Shown here: positions 12,898 through 24,021 of the stretch, piece by piece
How positions within the stretch are numbered: the first letter of the stretch is position 1
Layout of the letters: the number at the start of each line of letters is the position of its first letter
Source: Takifugu bimaculatus
Taxonomy: Eukaryota; Chordata; Actinopteri; Tetraodontiformes; Tetraodontidae
Reading direction: 5' to 3'
Assembly (NCBI GenBank): GCA_004026145.2
Contig: CP034980.1
Span: 5,431,088 to 5,495,087, forward strand
Length of the DNA: 64,000 bases
Program-made: the position numbers and the translations under genes
Notes under the pieces: generated by a model
Told to the model about the DNA's origin: nothing
Database searches by the model: none
The model's input: the letters and a program-made list of their open reading frames with translations, nothing else

Positions 12898-13955
12898 TTA
12901 ACCCTCATATTATGTTGGAAAAAAAATCACATTGATGATGTTACAGGTCATTTTGACCCGTAGTTTGTAAATGCCTCAAAAGAGCCAAGAAAACAAGTCA
13001 AACTTAGAACTACTTTATTTTAGATTATAGAAACAGTTAGAAAATGGATAATCAATATAATTTCAAAACTATATTTAAGGACTATTTAGCTAAACCCTTC
13101 TGTCATCCTCCCAGGTCAAAATGATGCAATTCTTCCTTCTTCTCATCCTCATCCTTTTTCTTCTCTCTTCATCCTCCTCTACTCCCTTCTTTTATGTCTT
13201 CATTCTTGACTCAAAGGAAGCACGGGGCTTAAGTTTTTCCCTCTTCATGAACACATTTCTTTCTAACTTTAACATTCAATGTTCAACATTTTCACTGTTC
13301 TCCTCATGATGGTCAGAATGTTACTGTGTGCCTTCTGCAGATGGAATTCTTGCATTTCACACAAGAGGTACTTGTTTTACTGTCCTCTCTGGAGGGACAG
13401 ACCTGGCATCTTTTCCTTTCTTTTCCCACCTGTGTCCACTGGAGGTTGGTTGGGTGACCTGAGCTCGACCTTTTCAATCATGGCTGCAGCCACTGGGGAT
13501 CAAACTGGCCTGGCTCGTGTCTGGATCTTGGGAGTGACAAGTGCTTTGCTGAGTTCTTCCAGAAAAAGCCAAAGTCTGTACAATGTGTTGGAATTCCATT
13601 GCTGGTTGATTTCAGTCCACAGGACATGGGCATTATAAGCCAGGATCATTTGTGGCTTCTTGTCTTCTCTAGAGATGCATCTTTGTGCATTGTACTCATG
13701 ACACTACATTACATACTCCCCTAATAACATGTCTGGGTCAAATTGACCCGCAACATGATCAACGTAACTAAACAGTGCACAGACATTCCAAGAGACACCC
13801 ACATGTCCAGATTTTGCACACCTGTTCATGACCCTAAATGAGGAAAAGTCACCAAATTTCATGAAGAAAAAAAAAAGGTAGCCAGCACTTTGGACAACAC
13901 AAAATCTGAAATGGGTCAAATTGACCCTTAACATAATATGAATATATGTGTTTAA
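12898..13955 (-). mobile_element. Dead piggyBac-family DNA transposon
   Basis: The left end begins at a TTAA (12898-12901) followed by CCCTCATATTATGTT. The right end carries the inverse AACATAATATGA and is followed by another TTAA at 13952-13955. TTAA is the target site of piggyBac elements. Symmetrical GGGTCAAATTGACCC-type motifs occur inside the right end, at 13734 and 13915. The minus strand encodes the C-terminal part of a piggyBac transposase (separate entry). The total of about 1.06 kb is shorter than an autonomous element. The right end has drifted, so its exact boundary is uncertain. Confidence 0.85.
13313..13634 (-). pseudogene. piggyBac transposase C-terminal remnant
   Basis: Read on the minus strand from 13634, the frame gives NAHVLWTEINQQWNS, LFLEELSKALVTP and a RAR segment, matching the end of the DDE transposase domain in piggyBac-derived (PGBD-like) proteins. 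A TGA at 13502-13500 interrupts it. In another frame, 13408-13313 encodes a cysteine-rich tail with the pattern C-x2-C-x11-C-x2-C-x4-C-x2-H, ending in a TGA stop. This is the C-terminal zinc-binding domain that piggyBac transposases use to recognise their ends. The internal stop plus the frame change between the two blocks show it is inactive. The N-terminal and catalytic core are missing or unrecognisable. Confidence 0.85.
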
Positions 13956-14134
13956 TCTTCCCAACATAAGACTATGAAGCGTTCATACGCAGCACATTGG
14001 TGTGGTCACAATGCTGCTTCATGCCCTTTTTGACAAATAAAATATTAATGTATATAAATTCCTGCTGCAGTGTTGAAGCCTCATCAATCAATTATAACCA
14101 TAATCAGTTAAATCTCTTCTTTTAATCTGGGCAA

Positions 14135-14176
14135 AATTTGATATTTAATTTGATATTTTGATATTTATTTGATATT
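14135..14176. repeat. Degenerate TTTGATAT tandem tract
   Basis: The word TTTGATAT, or close variants, recurs four times within about 42 bases with small spacing differences. AT-rich, no coding potential. Confidence 0.7.
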
Positions 14177-15904
14177 GCAAGCTTATATAAAATGATCCTT
14201 TATGTCCAGCTCATCTACACACACCTGCAGAGACATTAACAGACAAATACTATAAGAAACCCAAAAGAAAACAGTAAATATACCAGCTAGCCATTCATTT
14301 ATATAGTTCAGCAATGTGGTATTTCACTCTTAGACCTCTGGCATTCACTCAATCCGTTTCTAAACTATTCTAATTAGGTTTTTTTCATTTACTGCTAAAT
14401 TCCAATTACTGAAAAGTATGTAAGACTTTTAAATTGGTTTTGTAAGTGCAACTCAGGGATTTTAAAGTTATTCCACATCCAGCTTTATTGTCCAATATTG
14501 AATAGGAAATTTCCTTTTTATAGCCCCTTCCAGACCTTATTAAAATGAAGAGACCGGAGCGTTGACTTGGCACAGCCATGTCCGAACTTTGTTTGCAAAA
14601 GCAATACAGCGACAAACAAACACAGAAACGGGAAACAGCATCAAGAGATTTCATTTTGGCAAAGTAGAGGAAGAGATTTACTGTCACACCAGGCACGGCC
14701 TCATAAAACTTCCGTCTGGAAACAGACAGGAGAATAGAAGTGCTTGTAAATTCCCCGCCAGCAATACCTGATGACTGCATCCAAACTGCATTGATTAGAA
14801 GGGAGGATGATTAAAACACGCATTAGATGAAATAAGATCGCTCTTTGACATTGATTTAAACCTGAAGCCCATGACAGACTTTATAGCCACAATCTACAGC
14901 CCAGTACATGTGTGTGTGTGTGTGTATGTGAGGCTAGCAGGGGGGGTTCCACGCCTGTGTGATACCCTCTCATTAAACGGCAGCCTGTGATAGAAGCGGG
15001 CAGGGTTTAATTCAGCTTCAGCATTGTTTCATGCTAATAAATCTTGGCTTTACTCATAAGGCCGACTTTATAAACACGGACACACTGTGGATGCGCAGTC
15101 AAGGAGAGTCCCAGCCGCGCATGCATGCCGATTAGCTGCTTTTTGACGGTCTGCCCCTCCTTCTTCTCCTTTTGGTCCAATCTCTCCATCTGCTCAGCTG
15201 GATAATAAATCATAGCTTAGTATTGTGACATATGTGACAGGATATATTAATCTCATAATTAGAGACTGAAAGGTGGCGCTAAATTTAGTCTGGCCTCTGT
15301 GCCTATTGCCTGCTCCACATCTGGCCATGCTCAATTGCTTAGTTTCCCTCACTGGTGCCGTCATTCTTTCCACTTAAACGCTGGTCTGATATGTTGCTTG
15401 AAGCTGATGTTAATTTTGATTTTGGAAAGCAGAAAACTTTTTAAATGCATCTTAAAACGCCCTGATTTGTGAATCAAATTGACTGTGTGAGTACTGCTGA
15501 TAGAGTGCGACCACATTTTCCTTTTTCAGAGCAATGAAAGTCTCAAATGAACACAGCTATTCATTAGTTTAGACCAAAGCAAACTCTATACTTACCATAA
15601 GATGTCTTTCTTCTGCCCAATTACCAAGTTGTTGTTGAAGGACTTAAGCATTTCTCCCAACCGTAAGACTGTTTATACCACAGGAAGTGATTTTAAGACC
15701 TTTTTTTTCCTGCAAAGCAGCTAGTCACAATACCAGTAAACTGGTCCAGGCAGCTCCTGTCAATCAAATTCAAGCAACACTTATAGAGTCAGACTGGTGA
15801 GGTCCCCCAAGACCCCTGCAGGCCCCTCAGGGCCTCTGTGAGTGTGTGAGTAAGAAACTGAGAATGAGAGGTTTTTGGTGTTTTTCCTTTTTTCTGTACG
15901 CATG

Positions 15905-15906
15905 CG

Positions 15907-15962
<56 letters not shown>
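15905..15962. repeat. (GT)n microsatellite
   Basis: About 29 GT units, interrupted once near the left end by GC. In the teneurin transcript this would be a long UG tract about 1.0 kb upstream of the candidate 51-nt exon. UG tracts are known binding sites of TDP-43 and CELF-type RNA-binding proteins. Confidence 0.95.
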
Positions 15963-15964
<2 letters not shown>

Positions 15965-16365
15965 TGTTAGGGTTGGGGGCATTAGCCTCTGATTGAGTTT
16001 TCTGAGAGCAACGTGGGGTACAAAAGGCTCGACAATGGTCTAACAGAATTAGCAGCTAGTGATGAATGGTGTGCGAGAGCAGGCCTGACAGCTTGCTTTC
16101 ACAGGCACGCACAACTGACCGTGCACGCGCGATTGTGTGCTTTTTTGTATGCAGGCCTCTATATTTTACAGACTCCAAAGGTTCAAGGACTTTTTGTCCA
16201 TGCAGTGAGAACAGTACAAACAGGAGTTAATAGTAATGGACACGCATGTTTTCATAAAATGCACGCAGAGACTTTGGCTGTGTGTGCCTCTCATGGGGCT
16301 GGAGCCCAGGGTTTGAAAGATTGCCTTGCAGTCAGGAGTCAGGATCAATAAATATTGGTCTGTTC

Positions 16366-16420
16366 AACATACAGAGCACATGTTCCCTCTCCCCTCTGAA
16401 GAGCACATGCTCTGTATGTT
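16366..16420. repeat. 13-bp perfect inverted repeat
   Basis: AACATACAGAGCA at 16366-16378 is exactly complementary to TGCTCTGTATGTT at 16408-16420, with a 29-nt pyrimidine-rich loop between. In RNA it could form a stable hairpin. It lies about 560 bases upstream of the candidate 51-nt exon. It could also be the remnant of a small inverted-repeat transposon. Function unknown. Confidence 0.7.
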
Positions 16421-16982
16421 ACTCATGCACTCATGCAGAAGCCCTGATGAATAATGGGAACAAACATTAACGACAACCTTCAATGATTCGGTGAAGATAA
16501 TGTTGATACCCATACACACACACTCACTCACACACAGATGCATTAAACATAGTCGATGGTGTTAAGTTACATCAGAGGGGCCAGGCAGCCGAAATATCTG
16601 AGAAAGAAAATGAAAGTATAAATGATACAGACCTGATAGAGAGCAGAGGCGGCTCTGTGCAAATTAAAGCTAACAAAAAAGACATCCAAAAGTCTTGAGT
16701 TCAGCGTAAATGGCAGTGGCTGCAATTTACATCCAAACATGATTCTGAACACTGTGGTTTGAAGCAAGGATGAACCCAAAAGTGGGAATGCCAGGCCACA
16801 TTTACTTTGTTTACAGATGTTTACTATCCGTACTGTATCATCCATGCACTTCTTAGTTGGGTCTTAAACTTGGTTTGAGCTTTTAAAGTCATGTTTCATC
16901 TCCTGATTTGCCATAATCACTTTTTTTTTTTTTGTTTCCTCCTGGTTTTTCTTTCTCCCCTCCACTCGACAATCTCACCCAG

Positions 16983-17033
16983 CTTACCTAGATGATGAGG
17001 ATGATGAGGATCCCTTTGGAGACTATGTAATCA
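16983..17033 (+). CDS. tenm2: Candidate 51-nt cassette exon of tenm2 encoding an acidic insert
   Basis: A long pyrimidine tract (a run of T from about 16919, then TTCTTTCTCCCC) leads to CCCAG at 16978-16982, and a strong GTAAGTG donor follows at 17034. The 51 nt are a multiple of three. If the G left over from the exon at 9991-10284 is added, the frame reads A then YLDDEDDEDPFGDYVI and ends in phase 1, so it can be included or skipped without a frameshift. Both other frames hit a stop within the first twelve bases, so the only open frame is the one the gene needs. The peptide would lie in the cytoplasmic domain directly after NKSDDES, replacing the junction glycine and extending the acidic stretch. 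It contains DPF, the core of AP-2 appendage-binding motifs, which suggests but does not prove an endocytic role. I do not recall this insert from annotated mammalian teneurins. The alternative is a chance pair of splice sites. Confidence 0.62.
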
Positions 17034-18427
17034 GTAAGTGATGTCTGATTATGGCCTCCTGTAAAGATTACTCGGCCGACCACAGGCCCATCCACGTGAA
17101 CGTGTTCGTGTTTGGAGTGCTTTTCTGTTCTTTAGACTATTGTGTGTGTATGTGTGTTTGTGTTATTTACTGTTTCATCCATAAGTTGCTGCTTTTATGT
17201 AAGAGGCACTTGCAAACGATATAATGGCCTCTAACTAGGCTTGAAATGAGAGCATCATAGTCAGGTCTGCTCAATGGTTTGCTCATGATGGCACATATTA
17301 CTGTAATTCCGGTACCTCCAATCTACACATTGGCACAATTTTTCCCCCTCCTTTTTCTTCTTTTTCCATTTCACTGTTAAAAGTTAGCAGGAAATTGGCA
17401 ATAGCCGCAGAGAGGGACAGGAAAGTAATGGGTTTCTGTACATTACCCACGTGTTTCATCAGATATAATATGCAGCCATTCTTGGTTTCACATACCTCAT
17501 CTACCCCTACAAGCCCCGTTCATTATGATCTTGTGTCCATTAGCACACGTCCACAGGTTTAATCTCTTTACGCTTGATGTTGGGAAATTTCCCAGAGGGT
17601 GCTCGCACTGCCTCCCTCTTCCTAGGTCATCTGTATTTATTTGTGTGCCCGGTATTGTTTGTCTCCAGATTGTTACTTTTTGTGCAAACAAGTTCCAGTC
17701 TGGAGATGGATGGGCATGAGCACGAGTAGAAAATGTCAGTTGACCTGTAATGTGCATTTTTAAACCCTTCAAGTAAATCAAAAGACTTTAGCGCTTTCGC
17801 ATGGATTTATGTAACAATAAATACGGAGTATAAAACTTTTCATTTATACATATGCATTAACATCTTTCTGTTTACTTTAGGCTTATTACCTGATATTTAC
17901 CAATTCAACTCACTGGTTTAATTTGATATTTACTCATTAAATTTCTCTATGACTTATTTTGTTACTTTCTGGGAACATTAAGCTAGAAATATACTCACCG
18001 CACAGTTTCCATGGTTTCCGCAGCGTAAATATTAATGTCATTCTCTGAAATGAAACTTGAGATTATATCGAAGTGATACAGTGTACAATATATGTGAGGG
18101 ATAATAACTTAAACTTAAAATGGAAACATTTCCTTTAAGAATGAATGCAGTCTGGCTTTAGATAAAGCTTTAGAAATAAAAGATGGGGAGTAGATTAAAA
18201 AAATCTATTAAGTGTTTCACAGATAATTAAACTGGCAGTTCTTCACTGACAGTAATCTAGAAGATACAAGACTATCAATAGCAAAAGCCTGGCAACTGCA
18301 TAAATCACAAACTCCTATACTTCCACCCTAATGTCTACAATTATTAAAGCAGTATTTCATTTGGTTACGGTTTATATTTTAACCCAACATTAATTGCGCC
18401 TCGGATAGATCTCAGATGGCTCGGACC

Positions 18428-18605
18428 TTTGGATGTGGAGCCATGTCCTCCATGTTCCTCTCAGTCCAAAAACTTGCATGTTGGGTCAATCAGACTGTCC
18501 AACCCCCCCCCCCCCAAAATGCAAGTCTGTGTGTCCTTTAATGGAGCACCCAAGAATGTGTTCCTGACTTTCAACCAGTGACTGTTGGGATAGACTTTAG
18601 TGGCC
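18428..18605 (+). repeat. Diverged LINE-2-like 3' region fragment
   Basis: Words such as TGTGGAG, CTCTCAGTCCAAAAACTTG and CATGTTGGGTCAATC, followed by CCAGTGACTGTTGGGATAG, occur in the order and spacing of the 3' region of common teleost L2-type retroelements (there roughly CCACAGTCCAAAGACATG ... CAGCTGGGATAGGCT). It is interrupted by a 13-base poly-C run and is heavily mutated. Family assignment rests on memory of the consensus. Confidence 0.5.
18503..18515. repeat. Poly-C run
   Basis: Thirteen consecutive C residues lying inside the L2-like fragment. Confidence 0.9.
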
Positions 18606-21600
18606 ACTTTAGGGTAATCAGCTATTTGCTGATAAAGGATGGACAGGGCACTGACTTAGAACATGTGATGGAATATCGAAATCACGAAGAACAATATCAA
18701 ACCCTCATTAGTGCCACTCAAGGCTTTCAGGAGAAACCATCATTAATCATGTGAACAGCCAGAGTGGAGACTGTTGGTCGACAGGCTGTACGTAGGTGCA
18801 AAACAACAATTATCAAATCAGCCCTCCTTGTTTTGCTGTCAAAGTTTTAATTGTATGTTTAAGATTATAGTTGTCTACGTTTTCTTTGGCTTCCCCTGTA
18901 TCAGAGAGGACAAAATAGGGGTACATGATGGAATACCTCAGAGATCAGGACATAAAACTGACATTGTTAGATTTTGAAACATGTGATGCTGATATTAGGC
19001 TTCATCTTAATCCTTGCGAACGCTGCCGCCACTTGATTCATCTGCATCTTTAATAAACTAAGCTGATATTCTTACACTTTTCAACACGAGGATCCGCACA
19101 ACTGCGCACATATCTGCAGATCGTTTGACATTGTCACACCCGGCTCTAGAGTACGGCTAGTTTGCTGAAAGGCACTAGAAAATATATCCACAAAATACTC
19201 CAAACTACTTCTCAAAAGACAGCAAAACCGTCCACATAATACGAGAAAAGATATTTTTCTGACCTATAAAGTCCAAAATAATTTAAAAGAATAATAAACC
19301 AAAATTATTTAAACACCTACAGCAAAAAAAAAAAAGTACTGACTAATGTAAAAAACTTAAGCAACATCAAGTTGCGTCTGCACCACTGACTCCCTTGGCA
19401 GCATCAGAACTCCATCTTTTAAAGGCTAGGCCACTCCTACTGGATCACACCGATGTTAATTGAATATTTAATCCAACCAAACTGGTTATTCCCATGACTA
19501 AACACAATTATGTCACCATGAAAATGCGTATATGCAGTTACAGAGACATATTAACCAAAGATTACCCCTCCCACACAGAGAACCTACACTAAACCACTGT
19601 TGGTATGATCCAGTAGCCCAGAACCAGAAAGGTAGCACAAACATTTTGAAATGCCCTGGTCTGCAAAACTTAAATAATAAATGATCAATTCCCAATTTTA
19701 ATCAAGTGTCATGTGACCCTATTTCCGTTGTACCAGATAGTAAAAAATAGCACTGGAAACCTACGACATGTAAAATATAGTCGAGTTGTTCGCCCACCAA
19801 ACCATTCTGAAGATGCTACCTGGCTATTGTGGGTGTATAGTTGGTAAACATGTCTGTTGAATGAGACTCTATGTGCAGGATCCACCTAAAACAGCCTTTA
19901 GACGCATGTCAGACATACTGCAGATCATCTGCTGGCGTTCATAAACAAACTTGACAAATCCATTTGACAAATCAAGACCCTGACCATAGTTAAAGTTAGT
20001 TCTAAATCAGATTTCAATTTTTTTTTAATAATGATTCATTATAGCCTGGTAGCATGCTTGCATTTACATTTCACCCTGCAGGACATTAAAGAGTCTCTCA
20101 AGGTTTTTCCTGTTCCTCAATTACTGAGCTACTGAGTCCAAATAAATGGGAAATCTTGTTCAGTTTCTCCATCTCTCATCTTTCAGATGAGATTTTATTC
20201 ATAAGATAGTTTCTTTGAATAAGGGCAAACCCAGAGTAAAATATAGCATTACAGTTACCCCTCAATGTCCTCAATCAAGATATACAGAAGTTTCAAAAAG
20301 AGACCCTACTGAAGAGTCAGTAAATGACATCGAGCAGATGGTTTAGAGGATGTTTTCATTTTCTAAAATTACAATTGACTAAATGTTTATGGTTGCGTGC
20401 GTAAAAGCCAGTATAGGAGGAACATGTACCTTGACTGGACCCTCATCTGTGCAGACCCCTGGACATGTCCACCGTTCATGATTACAATATGCTGAGAAGT
20501 TTCCGAGCTATCCGAGGACATGAAGTTGGGATTGCAAGTTTACAATATGGTTTGCATAACAAAGCGCAGGATGAGAGAGGTAACCCTGCGGAGACTGCTG
20601 ACACAGCAAAAACGTCGAGAGGTTAGCAGTCCTGGACTCCTTCAAAAAAAACATGACAGGGTGTAACGAGGTACCAGTAGTACAGGGAAACTTTTATAGC
20701 AAATCAGAGTGAGAAGCAGGGGGGAGCTGCTGTTTTACACTTCCAGAGGGAGGCCTTCCAACAGCTGTCACCTCTTTTTCATTTTCTTTCTCTTATTTTA
20801 TCGTTTTGCAGTAAAAACACATTTGAGCAGCATTGCCAAGTCCTTTATTCTTCCTTTTCTACCGTTGTCTCGCAGCGTGTTCCTCCAGCAGAGTGATTAT
20901 GATTATGACGGTCTGATTGGTGTTTTTGTTTTTGCGGTGATGAGACGATCAATGCCGAGCTGAGCGTGAGCGCTGGGCCTGCAGAGCCCAGAGGAAGGAC
21001 AGGAGACTGTAAAAGAGTCGTCATCTAAGAAAGAAACGAGGATCTAAAGATTTCAGAAAGAGGACAAGCACAGGCGGAAGGTCAGAACTCTGATGTGTAC
21101 CGGAACTTAGTGGAGAAAACAGGGAACTGAGAAGGAGGAGAAGCATTCACAAGGAAGATCCAACAACAATACAGCAGAAAAGATGGCTGAGGATTAACAT
21201 TCTATGAGTGTCTGGAAGCAGCATGATAATCTCTGCCGTCCTGCAGAGCACTGTGGGAATCCCACCCCTTGCCACGAGGGCTGAGGCCACCTGCCGGGCG
21301 GACGGGTGTTCAGCACACGTGTGTGTCTTCATGTGCGTCTCTTAGTCTGAGCACAGAAGGTGGAAGGAGGTGTTGATTCCAGCTCCCCAGCATGCAGAAG
21401 TCTTAGCAGCTGGATGGATGCACCTCCAGGCAGCAAGAGTCAGGCATGGCACCCGCGACTTTCATTAGAGACACGACGGTCCGCGGTGTTCAATTACGCG
21501 TTCGCTGCCGGCCCACTTTTCAAATCCAGCTCGACATTCCAGATACAAAAGGAAGAGGGGAAAAAGTCCAATATAGTATAATTAGCGCAGATGTTTTCCT

Positions 21601-23937
21601 CCTGTAATGAAAAGGAGTCAGTGGATAACTCCTCACAGAGATTAATCCATATTGATTGGTGCTTCACGTGGTCTCATTGAAGGAAGCGCCACGCCACGGG
21701 GAAGCGCACAGCGTGGGGAAGCATGGCGTGCCATTGACTTGCAACAGAGAAGAAAGAGTGAGAAAGCAGCATATAGCGGTAGAGTTACGGAGCTATCTCC
21801 AGCTGCTCATTGCACCTGAATTGCTTTTTTTTTTTTTTTAATTATTTCATTTGTTTTATTTTCTATGCACTGTAAATTTTTCTGAATAAACTTCTCCCAC
21901 TGTTTTGTTGCCAGCAAAGCCTTTACTAAGAAGCAGCAAAGTCGGGAAATATTTGGAGAATGTTGGTAAATCCCACTTTCTGCCATGAAAGTCTGTAGTA
22001 TAGAATGCCGATTTACCTTGCCCACAGGCGCTCAGGAATCTCCTAAATAAGATCTTTAAATAATCTGTCACGTGGTCCACATTGCTATGGTGATCTTCGG
22101 GGTGGTTCATGATGCTTTAATCCTTCCCTGAATTACGACAGGCCCTTCAGCCATGATCCAGCCTTCTGGTTTGGACATTTTAACCTTCTCTTTGGAGTCT
22201 CCTGGTGACATTGAAGCTGCTCATTGTTGCACTGTGACTACAGAAATGTTTCCCCTGTAAATACGATGTATTTGCTCACGCAAATCGAAGGAATTTAGTT
22301 GTTTTTTTTGTACTAATAGCAGCCGTATTATTGCCAGCAACACTTGTTGAGTGTCATTATTATAAAGTTTATAGCATGTACACCTCTTTTTTCAAAATAA
22401 AACTTTTTGAGCCTTTTGTCCACAAGCAAACTCAGTTTAAGGGTCATGAAAACTGACATTTTCAAAAACTACTTCCGGTAAATTTATGTTCGGTTTATAT
22501 ATTTAGACAAAAGGATATTTCCCCCCTTTTATTTGTCAAGTGTACAATATTTTCTACTGTATATTTGCAAAAAGCATGTTCAGGTTCACAGATCAGCAGG
22601 TAGCTGAAAATAAAGACAGGAACACTCACATTCAGAAATCTGCCCTTTGATATTGGTCAGAAAGGAGGCTGACAGGAACATTATAGCCCGACGTAAATTG
22701 TGTGTCGGTACCGAGACTCTATCAACTGTGAAGAACACAAGAGCAAACCTTCAGCAACAGCATGTAGCAGAGCGCTAATACATCACAGCAAACAAGCATC
22801 CTCAAAGGCTCATTTATCCTTAAACAATGTTGGATTTTAATCATGGTCAGCTTTCGACTGAAAGAGGAGAGGTAATGAAGCTCGTGGGTGGAGATGCTGT
22901 GGATCTGATTTCAGGATTGAGCTTTTGCCTTGTAGACAGCTAATTGGGAAGATGCTGGTCAGAGGTGACAGAAACCTCCCCGGTAATCACAATTACTATT
23001 AAAATTACCACAGTTTTACTGGTAATTCTGTGTGAAGACAAGACTGAGGTAGTGAAATGTAGTGTAACAAATAGTAGTGGGGGGTGAAAGCATAATTTAT
23101 GTCTTTAACTTTAATGAACTCCTTTTAGAGGCCAATTGTAAAACAGTTGGAAAGTTATTGATATTTTCAAATTGTACGTGTTGAGTTATTTTTTTATTTA
23201 TTATAAATTATTCTGAGGCTTTTGTTTTGGATCATCAAGTAAGAAACTGTCCTATTCATTTTTCCCATCCACTGTCTAAATTGTTGCTTCAAAGCTGCGA
23301 GAAGCTGCTGTTTTAAGTCTGAACGAGATGGATCACTTAATCAGGTATAATCTGTTTACTAGCTTCTTGTTTGATACAGTACAAACCAAATATTGTTTCA
23401 CTAAATCAGAGTGCACTGTTAAGCAGAAGAAGAAGACGGGGGAAAAAAGCAGCGTCGGTTCTGTCAATACTCCTGTTAAAACAGTTTCTTCTCCACTCAA
23501 TACTTACTTTAATAGGTTGGCTTTGCTTAGCTGGGAGTCAAATTGGAGAAACGGCAATAGATGAATAAATCTATATTCGAGTCTCTAATCTCCGACTCTG
23601 CACGTCCCTTTGTTTTGCCACGTAATGGTAAGAGCTGGCTAATCATCAGACAAGTATCTGCCTCTATCTTCCATCTCCACAACGAAACAGCCTGGCATCT
23701 CAGCTGCTCCCAAATCTGCTTTTCTGAACCTCGGCCACAGCCGAGGAGGGTATCGGCTGTACCAGCGGAGATGCTAAAGCCCAGAAATACAGAGAGAGAG
23801 TTTCCCAACCCTCTCGGCCAAGGAGACTTTGTCGTAACAAAACCATTTCTCTGTGTCAGATGTGGGCAGGTTGTCCTTGTCTGTTACAGTGAACGCCTGC
23901 TCCCTGAAAGCAGGACCGCACCTGTCGCACCACTTAA

Positions 23938-23997
23938 GTCGAACTGTCCTCAATATTCAATCAATGGGTCGAACTGTCCTCAATATTCAATCAACGG
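23938..23997. repeat. 30-bp tandem duplication
   Basis: Two adjacent 30-bp copies beginning GTCGAACTGTCCTCAATATT differ at a single base (T versus C near the end of the unit). The near identity indicates a recent duplication. The unit length is a multiple of three, so it keeps the surrounding fortuitous frame open. Confidence 0.9.
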
Positions 23998-24005
23998 GTC
24001 AGTTT

Positions 24006-24021
24006 CCCCCCCCCCCCCCCC
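24006..24021. repeat. Poly-C run
   Basis: Sixteen consecutive C residues directly after the 30-bp duplication. Confidence 0.9.

Larger units (their letters stand above)
10285..16982 (+). other. tenm2: Intron between the tenm2 exon and the candidate 51-nt exon
   Basis: No other exon was recognised in this 6.7-kb stretch. It contains a dead piggyBac element (12898-13955), a degenerate TTTGATAT tandem tract (14135-14176), a long GT array (15905-15962) and a 13-bp perfect inverted repeat (16366-16420). AT-rich, homeobox-site-like segments such as 11050-11250 and 15180-15330 look like candidate conserved non-coding elements, but this cannot be shown without alignment. Confidence 0.7.

Noticed and set aside
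13279..13638. 119-codon plus-strand frame
   Set aside because: It is the antisense shadow of the piggyBac transposase remnant on the minus strand.
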